From the NCBI GenBank assembly GCA_963693085.1, contig OY856411.1:113824767-113888766 (forward strand): 64,000 nucleotides of DNA, given 5' to 3'. Source of the stretch: Alisma plantago-aquatica. Its lineage: Eukaryota; Streptophyta; Magnoliopsida; Alismatales; Alismataceae. The translations under genes and the position numbers were made by a program. The notes under the pieces were generated by a model. The model saw only the letters and a list, made by a program, of their open reading frames with translations, searched no databases and was not told the DNA's origin. Shown piece after piece: positions 12,293 through 24,913 of the stretch (the stretch's first letter is position 1; each line of letters starts with the position of its first letter).

Positions 12293-12414
12293 CCTCCAAT
12301 CCTTGAGCTCAAGTCTCTTCCTGAACACTGCAAACATACTTTTCTAGGTTCCAATGATACCCTCCTGATGATCATTTCTTCTGTCCTATCTCTTGAACAA
12401 GAAGATGATCTCAT

Positions 12415-13830
12415 TTGTGTGTTGAAGAGAAACATTTAGGCCATAGGATGGATTATTGCTGACTTGAGGGGTGTTGACATGTCCATATGTGTTCATAGAA
12501 TCATACTTGAAGATGATGACAAGATAACTTGATAAATGCAAAGTAGATTGAATCCAAAGTTGAAATAGGTTGTAGCACAATAAGTGTTGAAGTTGCTAGA
12601 TGCTGGGATCATCTATCCCATTTCTGATAGTCCTTGGGTGAGTACCATCCAGGTTGTGCCCAAGAAGGGTGGGATCACCGCAGCTAAAAATGAATATGAA
12701 GAGTTAGTACCTGTGAGAGAGAAATCCAAGTAGATGATGTTTATAGATTATAGGAAACTGAATGAAAAGCAAAGAAGTACCATTTCCCTCTCTCGTTCAT
12801 TGATGAAATCTTGGAGAGGCTTGTAGGACAAATCTTCTATTATTTTTTTGATGGTTACTCAGGTTACTTTCAAGTGGTAGTGCACCAGTAAATCAGGAGA
12901 AGACCACACTCACTTGTCCAAGTGGTACTTTTTCTTATACGAGGATGGCATTCAGATTGTGTAATGCCATGTCTACATTTCAAATATGTGTTACATCAAT
13001 TTTTGTGGATATGTTGGATTTGTCTCTTGGGGTTTTTATGGATGATTTCTTAGTTTTTGGCAAAACTTTTGATGATTGTTTGCTCCATCTCACCATCATT
13101 CTTGAAAGATGTGTCAAAGTCCATTTAGTTCTGTCTTGGGAGAAAAGCCATTTTATGGTCCCAGAAGGCAGTGTTGGAAGATAGAATTTCAAAAGTCAGA
13201 ATTGAGGTTGACAAGTGCAAAGTGGGCCTAATTTCTACTCTTACATTCCTTCCACCACAAGACATGTCTGTTCTTTCTTGGGGCATGCAAGTTTCTATCA
13301 TCATTTCAACAAGGCTTTTAGCAAAATTTCTAGGCCATTATACTATTTGCTCAAAAAGGATGTGGAATTCAATTTTGATGACAAGTGTGTTGAATACTTC
13401 AACCACTTGAAGCATAAACTAGTTTATGCTCCTATTATGCAGCCCCCAGATTTCACTTTCCCATTTGAGATCATGATTGATGCTTCAGATATGGTACTAG
13501 GGGATGTACTGGGCTAAAGGATTGGCCAAATTCCACATGCTATTTATTGTGCAAGTAAAACTCTTGATGAGGCCCAAATAAACTACACCACCACTGAGAA
13601 GGAGCAACATGCCATGATTTTTGCACTTGATTAATTCTATTCTTACCTTTTGCAAAACAAAGTCACCATCTACACGGATCATGCAATCTTGAAGTATCTT
13701 ATGTCAAAGAATGATTCTAAGCCAATGTTGATTCGTTGGATCCTATTGGTTCAAGAGTTTGATTTTGAAATTATTTACAAGAAGGCGATTGAAAATTCTG
13801 TAGTTGATCACGTATCTCGTATTGAAGCAC
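12415..13830 (+). pseudogene. Athila-1 reverse transcriptase and RNase H
   Basis: The RT entry region is readable from about 12415 (AIGWIIADLRGVDMSICVH) through LLDAGIIYPISDSPWVS and VPKKGG near 12590-12680. The catalytic FMDD lies at 13035-13046 within LSLGVFMDDFLVFG. The thumb is readable around 13260-13500 (FYHHFNKAFSKISRPLYYLL, FEIMIDASD), where the RNase H first Asp is kept. The connection ends with YTDHAILKYLMSKND and VVDHVSRIEA near 13670-13830. At least five shifts or stops break the protein. RT before integrase confirms the gypsy superfamily. Confidence 0.9.
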
Positions 13831-13839
13831 CATATGATG

Positions 13840-15258
13840 ATGTGAACCAGATTAAGGAGATGATGCCCCATGAACAACTCTTCTTGCTTGACTCCACTCA
13901 AAAGACATGGTACAAACACATAGCCAACTTTGTGGCAAGTGGGAGAGTTCCAATCACATGGACTAGGGAAGAAAGTAAGATATTGTTTGCAATGGTAAAG
14001 ACTTATGTGTGGTATGACCCTCACCCCTTCAAGTATTATCTTGATCTATTTATTAGAAGATGTGTCCCCAAAAGTGAGCAGCAAGAGATCCTCTCCATGT
14101 TCCACTCCAACATTTGTGGAGGACATTTTGGTCAAAAATGTACATCTGTTAAAGTTCTTCAGAGTGGAATATATTGGCCGACATTGTTCAAAGATTCCAA
14201 TGAGTATTGAAAGTGTTGCTTAAAGTTCCAAAAGGTGGGCACTATCTCAAAGAGGGACATGATCTCTCTCTCACCTATCCTAGTGGTTGAATTGTTTGAT
14301 GTTTGGCGTATTGACTATATGGGCTCGCTTCCCTCATCTTTTGGATATGTGTACATCTTGGTGGATGTTGACTACATATCCAAATGGATTGAAGTAGTTG
14401 CTAGACCAATGATCACAAGGTGTTATGCGACTTTGTCAAGTTTAACATATTTAGTCGGTGCGGTGTGCCAAGGGCAATGATTAGAGATGACAGAAGCCAC
14501 TTCATTCATATAACTTTTGAAGGATTGCTGAAAGACATGGTGTTTACCATCATGTGGCTACTCCTTACCACCCTCAAACTAGTGGAAAATCAGGAGATAA
14601 ATATCATTCTTGAAAATACAGTGAGACCGGACTGCAAGGATTGGTCTCTACATCTTATTGAAACTTTATGGGCATATAGAACAACATTAAAGGCCCCAAT
14701 TGGCACCACACTGTTCAGGATTGTGTATGGTAAGAGCTACCATCTACCCATTGAAATGCAACACAAGGAACTATGGGCTTTGAAATCCATGGACATGGAT
14801 GTGGACACTGCTGGATTAAGAGAAAAATTATAGCTCCATGAGATGGAAGAGATGAGGCATGAAGCCTATCATTTTTCTTAAATCTACAAGGAGAGAACCA
14901 ACTTCTTGCATGATAGATTCATCAAAAGGAAGAAGTTTGAGTCCGACCAATGGGTATGGCTGTACAATTCAATGATGAAATTCTTTCCTAAAAAACTTAT
15001 GTCTATATGGTAATGACCTTATCTATTCAAACATGTATATCCATATGGTGCAATCATGATATGTGAGAAGATAGGAGCAAAAGAGTTCGCCGTAAATTGA
15101 CAAAGATTGAAGACCATTGTTGAAGCCAGTCTAGATAAAGCAAATCAAAGTTTTGATATCACGATGCTAGTTGAGGAACACCCGCTTGATGAAGAGATAT
15201 GCTTCAATGCACATGAAAGAGACATCTATTACAAATATTGGAAGGTTCTGAGGGGATG
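13840..15258 (+). pseudogene. Athila-1 integrase
   Basis: The N-terminal zinc region (SMFHSNICGGHFGQK, then YWPTLFKDS and KCCLKFQK) is followed by the core: DVWRIDYMGSLPSSFGYVYIL (14299 on) with the first Asp, a second block RDDRSHF near 14485, and NIILENTVRPDCKDWSLHLIETLWAYRTT near 14600-14690 where the Glu region lies. The tail keeps KSYHLPIEMQHKELWALK. Stops occur after 14210 and 14480, and shifts thereafter. The final part to 15258 is a degraded C-terminal extension (YPYGAIMI). It inserted element DNA in the ancestor and is inactive now. Confidence 0.88.
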
Positions 15259-15580
15259 ATTGAATAAAAAATCAATAAGCTCGACTCAAGGCATAAAATT
15301 TAGCAGTGGTGGGAGGAAATCCACTTAGGTTTGGGAACTTTAGCACCCAAACTTCACTTTTTGATACTTTTAATTTGCTTTTACATGATTCCAAAGATAC
15401 ACACATGCACACTTGTTCTTTAATAGTGTTTTCTTAGTTTTGATATGACAAGGTGACAGGTTAAAGAGAGTGTGAAAAGATGGGTGCAATAGCTGCAAGG
15501 AAAGAAAAATGAGATACCACAATGTTTGCATTGAGAAGTATGAAGTTTTATGACATTGTTGTGAATGTGTTTCACTTAAA

Positions 15581-15935
15581 AGATCACCATCATGGCCATT
15601 TTTCTCGACATGGGAATGGCAATGACAGCCCAGAGCGAGCGTGGAAAAGGCTATGATCATGGTAGAAAATTTAACAAAGATCACAGTGAGAGGCGACAAA
15701 ATGAGAAGGAATCACAACAACCATGGGGAATGCCAGAGTCGTGTCAGAAGATCACCACCATGACCATTTTGCTCGGCATGAGCATGGTAGAAGTAACCCA
15801 AAATAGGTGTGTCAAAGGCCATGATTGTGGAAAAAATTTCAATAAAGGTTACAATGAAGGGTGATAAAATGTGAAGGAATAGCCACGACCGTGGTGTCCA
15901 CCACAGGTGTGGCTCTCAAAGGTCACCACAACCAT
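15581..15935 (+). repeat. Diverged tandem repeat, unit about 168 bp
   Basis: Unit 1 starts AGATCACCATCATGGCCATT at 15581 and unit 2 starts AGATCACCACCATGACCATT at 15749. Both continue with matching blocks (TATGATCATGGTAGAAAATT / CATGATTGTGGAAAAAATTT, then GAAGGAAT..CCA). A third unit appears to begin with GGTCACCACAACC near 15918. The units are clearly related but diverged. Confidence 0.75.
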
Positions 15936-16312
15936 ATTAGTCTCAACAGGAGTGGTCAGGTCAGAGACTTCAATGATTGTTCACCCCACCACGGTCGTGA
16001 CACCCACCACAGTTATTTCACCATTACATACCCACAATCATGGCAATGCTCCATGACTATGGCGAGGCCCGACCCTACCAAAATGTTCTCTTAACCCCCT
16101 ATTCCACCACGACCCCCCATTCTAACCTACACCTCATGAGTACCCACGACCATGGAGGCACCTCTGACAACTGCGATAGCTCGATCCTCTGGCTTTATCC
16201 ATCATCCACCATCAAACCACTTCCAAATCAACTCCCCAATCTCCACCACACCTTCCTCTATCTTTTCCACCAAACAATCTCCACCAAACCATCCCCTATC
16301 TCCATTTCCACC

Positions 16313-16317
16313 ACCAC
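16313..16317. repeat. Target-site duplication of E3, left copy
   Basis: ACCAC immediately precedes TGTAACGTCC. The same five bases follow the other end at 24905-24909. Five bases is the usual gypsy duplication length. Confidence 0.9.
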
Positions 16318-19300
16318 TGTAACGTCCTCAAATTCTTCCATCTCGAGACTTAGAAGGCCCGAGAGGACAAATCCGAAAATTTTATCTAATTGTTTTAGAG
16401 AGCGATGTGGAAGCGACATATGCATACATGAACATACAAATATAATGCATACACAATAACATTCTCAACATTCAACATATTTATATTACAACATGAATTA
16501 AATTTATAACTTACATTTACATAATTTGAAGAAAATTTTACAAGTCTATGAACATGTATGCTAACAGGATCTTAACACAATAGGTACTACCTGGACAACT
16601 ACTCACTTCCCATCCTTTTATCCCATGCTATCTCTGAACCTAAAACATACATGAAATAATGAATCAACACACAAGGTGTCAAGTATATGGGTAGAATGAT
16701 ACATATATTTATGGTTTTCATAATATGGAAAGATTTGCAGAAAGAAAAAAAGAAAATCATAGAAAACATATCTTGATTAAGCAAAATACATCAATTTTAT
16801 TCATTTTCCTAGATGAGTAGCATTACCAAGGTGGACTAGTACCAAAACATATATATTGGGCCCATCCCTGTATACCAAATACTCTAGGGAAACTCCCCAT
16901 ACACCATGTGGTCTAGGGAGGTGTACTAGTCAACATTAATCCATTCCCTCATAAGGGGGATAATGAACACCTTAAATAACTACAAAGCATCTACTCATCA
17001 TTTATGTTTGCTAGTGATAAAACATCAAGTACTATATTGTGCTACTACATCCAATATTTGCAAATACAAGAGAACATACATACATATCATGATTGCAACC
17101 AAGAAAACCATAGTCATATACTTAAATAAAACCCACATACCTGAGTTTAGAGATTTTTAATTATATTCTAGATCATCTACATCTCTTGTCATCACCTGAT
17201 TAATAACAATTAATCATCATTAATACATGGTTCATATATTCCTGATATTGTAGGTCCAAATTAGGGTTTTGGTGAAACCTAGGTCAATTTGATGTTAGGA
17301 TAGTGTCTGGCATTTTTAGTTTGATCTATATGTCATTATTAAGGTTTGGTACATATATCATATTTTTCTGATGCTTAATCTATTTTCTAAAATTAATATG
17401 AGGTTATAAGCATGAAATTGGGGTTTAATGAGAAATGACCTAGTATTTCAACATAATAGTAAAATCGGAGTTCACATTAGTTTCTAAAAGATACTAGGGT
17501 TCAAAACTATTTTTCTCAGATTTAATCTACATTACTTGCTAATTAAACCAATTTTACTAACCTTAAAATGGAATATCATCTAGTAAATTAAAACCATCAA
17601 TAATATCATTCCAAGGTCTTATCCTATGATATCATAACTAAGGGGGTATTTTTATAAATCCATGGATATTTTTGGAGTATTTATTGGGCAAGGAGGGGCT
17701 ATTTTATTTGTATTTCTAAAATCTAGTCTATACATAGGAATTAACTGGGATTTACCTTTTAGGATTTACTATGGCCATTGGATCCAGAGCCTAGATATGT
17801 TAGATGCACTCCACGTTGCTCCACAGGGGTGCGGCTCCCTCTCCCTAACTTGCAATAAACTGAACAATTTTGTGTTTTTGCTCACTGAACCGGCCCGCAC
17901 CCTCTTCTTCACGTTCTCTCATGCTCTCTGTCTCTTCTGTGCGAACGTTGTTCCATTAATCAAACTCTGGACAGTCCAATGTCGAGGGTGCAATGCTCAT
18001 GGTGCAGGAGGCTTTGCTCTCCCTCCATCCCTCTCCAGCTTCTCGGTGATGCCTTTTCTCCCCCAAGGTGGACAGTCTTGAGATCACCTAGCTCCCTGGA
18101 ACCAACACCTCCCTAGGAAGGAATCTGGTGATAAATCCTTATGGCAGCACATAACTTGTTCCCCTGTATCATAGAGGATCCTGCCGCCAACTTCTATCAC
18201 TTAAAGGGAGTCATTGAATCCTCCTGATGACTCTGAGATCCCTTCGAGCTCCAGGTCTAGTTGGCAGCCATGGCGCCACCAAGAAGAAGGGGTAGGGGGA
18301 AAGGTGTTCCAGAAAACCAGGATGCCTAAAAGGTGTTCGATTAAAGGTTGATACCTCCCCAAACATCCCCAAAGGTCTCTATAATCTTAGTGGATTCTTC
18401 AACTATCCTTATGAGCTCCTGATGCTGCTACCGGGCAGGACTTCATCGGCCATGGATTTAGGTTGGGGAATCGGCAATGGGTGCCTCCAGGAGCTCGAGC
18501 CAGGCATTCAGAAAGGATGTGAACCTCCAATTGTCCTCTAAAGCTTGCAACATACATTTCCCTCAACTTGTATCTAGTGGGTTTGAGGCTTGGATAGATG
18601 TCGTCTGGCCTTCGTTGTGACTGTGTGGAGTCTGAACTGAAACCCACCTTTGTGTGGTGATAACGGCAGTTTTTTTTTCCACTCCTAACACCTGTACTTT
18701 GTCTCTCGTGGCCTCCCTCTCATCTCTAGTTTGTTACTGCAAGATGCAATGGAGAAGAGAGAACGGAAGAGGGCGGAAGGAAGAGGAGTCGACTAGCTTG
18801 TAGAAGTCACATCATTACCTAATTATCGGGTTCGTTGAGTAGATATCAACAAAACACATGGAATGAGTCAATTTCCCATAGAAATTAGAGGATAAGAGGG
18901 AAATCGATCTGTGGATATTCCTCCATGGAATCCATAGGTAGGAGACAAGTCTTCACTGTTGGATCCTCAAGGATGGACTGGATTGGACCGTGTATCTGCA
19001 TCACAAGTGCCTCACTAAAAAAAAAGGATGTGTGACATCTAATCTGTCACAGACCTATGTACTAAATACCCAAAAGACCAAAGTGCGAACATACTTATAT
19101 CACTAATGTCCTTAACTTCAAATGGATACATCTGTTTGTAACAATCTCTAACAATTTTGAAACTTTAGACGTAGGCTCATAATATCCTAAAGCATCTTCT
19201 GTGAAAGTTTGAGACACAAGCTCTATTATTTGATCATGCAAATAAATTCTTCAAACAACCTTATAATTTGTGTATAAACCTTGGATTCATTATAAACAAT

Positions 19301-19629
19301 CATCAATCTTTATCCTACAAGTCCAAAACACATAATATGATAGTAACATACCTGAAAGCTCATCAATTGACCACTTGAGCTTGTTGTGACTATTAATGGA
19401 CCTCTTAATCTCATAAGCACACAAAACAAATAATAAAAAGCTATATATATATTAGTTGAACTTGTTTCAATATCATATTCACCAATCCCATCTTTAATCC
19501 TACTATTTAATGTGAACCTGATTTGAAATCAAATTACCAATTCCTCAACTAAGCTCAGCCACCTATAGAATACTCATGATTCTCAAATATCATACTAGGT
19601 ATCAAAACCCTAAAATTGAGGTCATCACA
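16318..19629 (-). repeat. E3 left LTR (3' LTR in element sense)
   Basis: This is 3312 bases, from TGTAACGTCCTC to GGTCATCACA. It aligns end to end with 21578-24904. It contains a more GC-rich patch at about 17800-18800, with an open frame described separately. No host gene is seen. Confidence 0.93.
18399..18647 (-). other. Unidentified open frame inside E3 left LTR
   Basis: An 82-codon frame in element sense lies in a locally GC-rich patch. Its counterpart in the right LTR is 23650-23955 (101 codons), with shared wording such as LREMYV and RGQLEVHILSECLARAP. Both LTR copies came from one template, so the similarity does not itself prove coding selection. I do not recognise the protein. It could be a captured host-gene fragment or chance. 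Confidence 0.3.
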
Positions 19630-19642
19630 TTCACCCCACCTT
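19630..19642 (-). promoter_or_regulatory. E3 polypurine tract
   Basis: The minus strand reads AAGGTGGGGTGAA directly before the TGTGATGACC start of the 3' LTR. It would prime plus-strand DNA. Confidence 0.8.
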
Positions 19643-21563
19643 ATAAGGAATTTCGCCCTCAAAATTCAACTAATATAATACTCACAATGAAATCAAGGAG
19701 TTGTGAATGCCTCTAGGCTACCACTTTTAAGTGCCAAGATATCATTATTTTACATTCACCTTAAGTTGTCATCTTAGGATGTTTAAGCATGTAGGGTGTA
19801 CCCATGCCACCTTAAGCATCATTTTTTAAAGGATTTGTAGAATCACATAGTGTCTTAGTCATCACATGACATTCTAGTATTTTAGGATTTGCATCTCTCA
19901 TTACCCCTAAAATTAGAGTTTGTTCTTACATATAAAGTTGAAAAGGTATTACTCAAGTTTTTTTTTCACCCTACTCATCTATGTAAGGTGATATCAAGAT
20001 TTCATATCATCAATTTTCATGATTATCACACTTATTAACATCTTCATTATAGATATACTACTATGATTTCATCACAAGAAGGGATAGATCATCACATTTG
20101 CGTACTAGGGTGTAACCCTATTGTGTGAGAAATACCATTAATCAAGAAACTTAGGTTCTAAAGATTGGAGGTTAGGAACTTTATTTTGTGATCATGTACT
20201 CAATAATCCAAATATATATCTATTTCAAGCTCAAAATTTCAAATTTTTATCTTCCATGTATGAAATGAAGGGAAAGAGGATATACTAAGTCAAACTTATC
20301 ATGATTTAAAACTTGGATATTACATGTATGATATAGGAAGGAAATATAGGATAGGTTAGGCTCATATGTGTGACTCTTCATACATGATCATCCAAATAGC
20401 TCAAGTGAGGTTTCTAGCATCATATATCAAGAAAGAGAGAAGGAAGGAACAACATTCATGAGTATCTTATGCCCAAGGCATTTTCTCAGATGTAGAGTTC
20501 ATGTATCACCTCTCTTGCAACTAATGATGAGATTCACAAATATATGTCACTCAAGCTAGGACCTAACTAAAACAAAAGGATTGACTTTCTCATTATGAGT
20601 CACCTACCCATTATTTTTTTCCAACTCTCACATATAGGATTGAATCATGCAAGAGGACTCAACTCATGTACTCAGAAGTAACCCAGCTTAGGACACATCT
20701 TTTCACATATATCTCATATTTTTCATATATCGTAGGGTAGATCCTATGATCCTCTCTGTGTGGGTCTCACTCTCTCTGGAGTTCACCGTGTATCTTGTCC
20801 TAACACTTGAGGTCCTCCTTTGTAAATGAGCTTGAGGCTCATGCATATTCAACTTTATCTTAATTTAGCTCATCTTAAGTAAGAAAACATTATGTAATTT
20901 CATCACCTCAACTTGTCTTAGATTATCCAAAATTAGACTCAGACCTCATATACAATTTAGATCTTTATAAATAACTTATACGTCAGACATGAAATTTATA
21001 TAAGATCATCATTTCTTACATCATCTATCATTCTATTGTTTTTCTATCTATCACATATCCTTATAAGGCTCTAGACATCTATTCTAGATATACTCTCTCT
21101 TCTAGACTGATGTCATTCCTTTTCACTTAGGTTGCATGAACACTAACTACTCTCCAATGTGAGGGACACATTTTTATATTTACATATATTTAATAAAATA
21201 TTATATAGTTTTTCTCCAAGAAAGCAAACGTCAGAGAAAACTGTCGAGACTTGAGCCAATTGGAAAATAAAACCAAATCAGCAAAATCAAGTGTCCCACA
21301 CACAGTAGATAGTCTAGTGCCATGTCACCTAGTGAAATGGTGAGAGCAAGGTATATGCCAGTACAGAAACCTTAGCTCTATATGGATACGGTTTCACACA
21401 CTTGTCTAAACCTAGTTCTCAAACATCTAGGTTCTAACTTAGAGGCTAAGTCAAACCTTATTCCTATAGAACAACTTACTAAGTTTTCTAGGGTTTAAAA
21501 TGAAAGGTGAAATTTATTTTTATGTTTCATGGTGAGCAATTGTCTGGTGTAGCTAATGTTCAT
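19643..21563 (-). other. E3 interior, no coding sequence
   Basis: This is 1.9 kb of AT-rich sequence with no gag or pol similarity in any frame and no open frame worth keeping. It is the whole interior between purine tract and primer site. Confidence 0.8.
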
Positions 21564-21575
21564 GCTCTGATACCA
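21564..21575 (-). promoter_or_regulatory. E3 primer-binding site (initiator Met tRNA)
   Basis: The minus strand reads TGGTATCAGAGC, a perfect match to the initiator-Met complement, two bases from the LTR edge at 21578. Confidence 0.93.
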
Positions 21576-21577
21576 AC

Positions 21578-24500
21578 TGTAATGTCCCCAGATTCTTCCG
21601 TCTCGAGACTTAGAAGGCCCTAGAGGACAAATCCAAAAATGTTATCTAATTGTTTCAGAGAGCGATGCGGAAGTGACATACGCATACATGAACATACAAA
21701 TATAATGCATACACCATAACATTCTCAACATTCAATATATTTATATTACAACATGAATTAAATTTACAACTTACATTTACATAATTTGAAGAAAATTTTA
21801 CAAGTCTATGAACATGTATGCTAATAGGATCTTAACACAATAGGTACAACCTAGACAACTGCTCACTTCCCGTCCTTTTATCTCATGCTATCTCTGAACC
21901 TAAAACATACATGAAATAACAAATCAACACACAAGGTGTCGAGTACATGGGTAGAAAGATACATATATTTATGGTTTTCATAATTTGGAAAGATTTACAG
22001 AAAGAAAGAAAGAAAATCATAGAAAACATATCTTGATTAAGAAAAATACATCAATTTTATTCATTTTCCTAGATGAGTTGCATTATCAAGGTGGACTAGT
22101 ACCAAAACATATATATTGGGCCCATCCCCATGTACCAAGTGCTCTAGGGAAACTCCCCGTACACCGTGTGCCCTAGGGAGGTGTACTGGTCAACATTAAT
22201 CCATTCCTTCATAAGGGGGATAATGAACACCTTAAATAACTATAAAGAATCTACTCATCATTTATGTTTGCAAGTGATAAAACATCGAGTACTATATAAT
22301 GCTACTACATCCCATATTTGCAAATAGAAGAGAGAATACATACATATCATGATTGCAACCAAGAAAACCATATTCATATACTTAAATAAAACCCACGTAC
22401 CTGAGTTTAGAGATTCTTAATTATATTCTGGATCATATACATCTCTTGTCATCACCTGATTAATAACAATTAATTATCATTAATACATGGTTCATATATT
22501 CCTAATATTTTCGGTCCAAATTAGGGTTTTGGTGAAACCTAAGTCAATTTGATGTTAGGATAGTGTATGGCATTTTTAGTTTGATTTATATGTCATTATT
22601 AAGGTTTGGTACAAATATCATATTTTTATGAGGCTTAATATATTTTCTAAAATTAATATGAGGTTATAAGCATGAAATTGGGTTTCAATGAGAAATGACC
22701 TAGTATTTCAACGTAACAGTCAAATCGGAGTTCACATTAGTTTCTAAAAGATACTAGGGTTCAAAACTATTTTTCTCAGATTTAATCTGCATTACTTACT
22801 AATTAAACCAATTTTACTAACCTTAAAATGGAGCATCATCTTGTAAATTAAAACCATCAATAATATTATTCCAAGGTCTTATCCTATGGTATCATAACTA
22901 AGGGGGTATTTTTCTGAATCCATGGATATTTTTGGAGTATTTATTGGGCAAGGGGGGGGGACTATTTTTATTTGTATTTATAAAATCTACTCTATACATA
23001 GGAATTAATTGGGATTTACCTTTTAGTATTTAATGTGGCCATTGGATCTAGAGCCTATATATGTTAGATGCACTCCACGTTGCTCCATAGGGGTGCGGCT
23101 CCCTCTCACTGACTTGCAATAAACCGAACAATTTTGTGTTTTTGCTCGCTGAACCGGGCCCCATTCTCTTCTTCGTGTTCTCTCACGCTCTCTGTCTCTT
23201 CCGTGCGAGCGTTGTTCCATTGGTTGAACTCCGAAGAGTCTGATGTCGAGGGTGCAGTGCACGTGGTGGAGGAGGCTATGATCTCCATCCTCCCTCTCCA
23301 ACTTCTCGGTGATGCCTTGTCTCCCCCAAGGTGGAGGGTCTTGAGATCACCGAGCTCCCTAGAACCAACACCGTCCTAGGAAGGAATCTAGCGATAAATC
23401 CTTGTGACAGCACAAAACCTGTTCCCCTGTATCATAGAAGATCTCGCCACCAACTTCTACCACTTAAAGGGAATCATTGCATCCTCTTGATGACTCATGA
23501 GATCCCTTCGAGCTCCATGTCTGGTTGGCAGCCATGGAGCCACCAAGAAGAAGGGGTAGGGGGAAAGGAGTTCCAGACAACCAGGATGCCTAAAAGTGTT
23601 CAATTAAAGGTTGGTACCTCCCTAAACATCCCCAAAGGTCTCTAGAACCTTAGTGGATTCTTCTGCTGTCCTTATGAGCTCGTGATGCTGCTACCAGATA
23701 GGGCTTCATCGGCCATGGATTTAGGTTGGGGAATCGGCAATGGGTGCCTCTAGGAGCTCGAGCCAGGCATTCTGAAAGGATGTGAACCTCCAATTGCCCT
23801 CTGAAGCTCACAACATACATTTCCCTCAACTTGTTTCTAGTGGGTTTGAGACTTGGATAGATGTTTTCTGGCCTTCGTTGTGACTGTGGGGAGTCTGAAA
23901 TGAAACCCACCTTCGTGTGGTTATAATGGTGGTTTTTTTTTTCCACTCCTAACACCTGTAATTTGTCTCATGGCCTCCCTCTCATCTCTAGTTTGCTACT
24001 GCAAGATGCAATGGAAAAGAGAGAAAGGAAGAGGGCAGAAGGAAGAGGAATCGACTAGCCTATAGAAGCCACCTCATTGCCTAATTATTGGGTTTGTTGA
24101 GTAGATATCAACAAAACGGAGCAAACGATGCACATGGAACAAGTCAATTTCCCATAGAAATTGGAGGATAAGAGGGAAATCAATATGTGGCTATTCCTCC
24201 ATGGAATCCAGAGGTAGGAGACAAGTCTTCACTGTTGGATCCTCAAGGATGGATTGGATTGGATTGTGTATCTACATCAAAGGTGTGTCACTAAAAAAAG
24301 GGATGTGTGACATCTAATCTGTCACAGACCTATGTACTAAATACCCAAAAGACCAAAGTGCGAACATACTTATATCACTAATGTCCTCAACTTCAAATGG
24401 ATACATCTGTTTGTAACAATCTCTAAAAAATTTGAAACTTTAGACGTAGGCTCATAATATCCTAAAGCATCTTCTTTGATAGTTTGAGACACAAGCTTTA

Positions 24501-24904
24501 TTATTTGATCATGCAAATAAATTCTTCAAACAACCTTATAATTTGTGTATAAACTTTGGATTCATTATAAACAATCATCAATCTTGATCCTACAAGTCCA
24601 AAACACCTAATATGATAGTAACATACTTGAAGGTTCATCAATTGGCCACTTGAGCTTGTTGTGACTATTAATGGACCTCTTGATCTCATAAGCACATAAA
24701 ACTACTAATAAAAAGCTATATATATATTAGTTGAACTCATTTCAATATCATACTCACCAATCACATCTATAATCCTACTATTTAATGTGAAAGTGATTCG
24801 AAATCAAATTACCAAATCCTCAACTAAGCTCAGACACCTATAGAACACTCATGATTCTCAAATATCATACTGGGTATCAAAACCCTAAAATCGTGGTCAT
24901 CACA
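21578..24904 (-). repeat. E3 right LTR (5' LTR in element sense)
   Basis: This is 3327 bases, from TGTAATGTCCCC to GGTCATCACA, closely matching the left LTR. A G-run length change near 22953 and scattered point changes are the main differences. It holds the longer version (23650-23955) of the unidentified minus-strand frame. Confidence 0.93.
23650..23955 (-). other. Unidentified open frame inside E3 right LTR
   Basis: This 101-codon frame in element sense is the counterpart of 18399-18647. The shared C-terminal half includes RFPNLNPWPMK. The upstream part is extended because the T-run and start context differ. The product is not recognised. Confidence 0.3.
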
Positions 24905-24909
24905 ACCAC
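24905..24909. repeat. Target-site duplication of E3, right copy
   Basis: ACCAC matches 16313-16317. Its last base (24909) is also the first base of the Copia-2 duplication. Confidence 0.9.
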
Positions 24910-24913
24910 TGTC
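24909..24913. repeat. Target-site duplication of Copia-2, left copy
   Basis: CTGTC directly precedes TGTAGGG. It is repeated at 34498-34502 after the terminal CA. Confidence 0.92.

Larger units (their letters stand above)
15259..16317 (+). other. Athila-1 spacer after pol, non-coding
   Basis: No gene is recognisable. The stretch holds a tandem repeat (15581-15935), a cluster of CCACGACCGTGG-like palindromic words (15880-16060) and then a strongly C-rich, G-poor run from about 16090. That run continues across the two insertions at 34503-34830. Open frames here (for example 15592-15864 and 16040-16459) lie in repeats or cross the E3 junction and are not believed. Confidence 0.7.
16318..24904 (-). 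mobile_element. E3, non-coding LTR retrotransposon (LARD-like), complete
   Basis: Two long LTRs (16318-19629 and 21578-24904) flank a 1948-base interior with no recognisable protein. Every expected end signal is present on the minus strand: TGTGATGACC...GTTACA termini, an initiator-Met primer site next to the right LTR, a purine tract next to the left LTR, and ACCAC duplications. It must have moved using enzymes from another element. LTR ends beginning TGTGATGACC recall chromovirus/Del LTRs, but lineage cannot be fixed without coding sequence. In the first 250 bases of the two LTRs I count about 15 differences, so it is younger than Copia-2. Confidence 0.93.

Noticed and set aside
16040..16459. 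139-codon frame over the E3 left junction
   Set aside because: Crosses an insertion boundary, so it cannot be an ancestral gene.
17662..18081. 139-codon open frame in E3 left LTR, plus strand
   Set aside because: Antisense to the element, opened by local GC content, and not kept in the right LTR copy; no recognisable domain.
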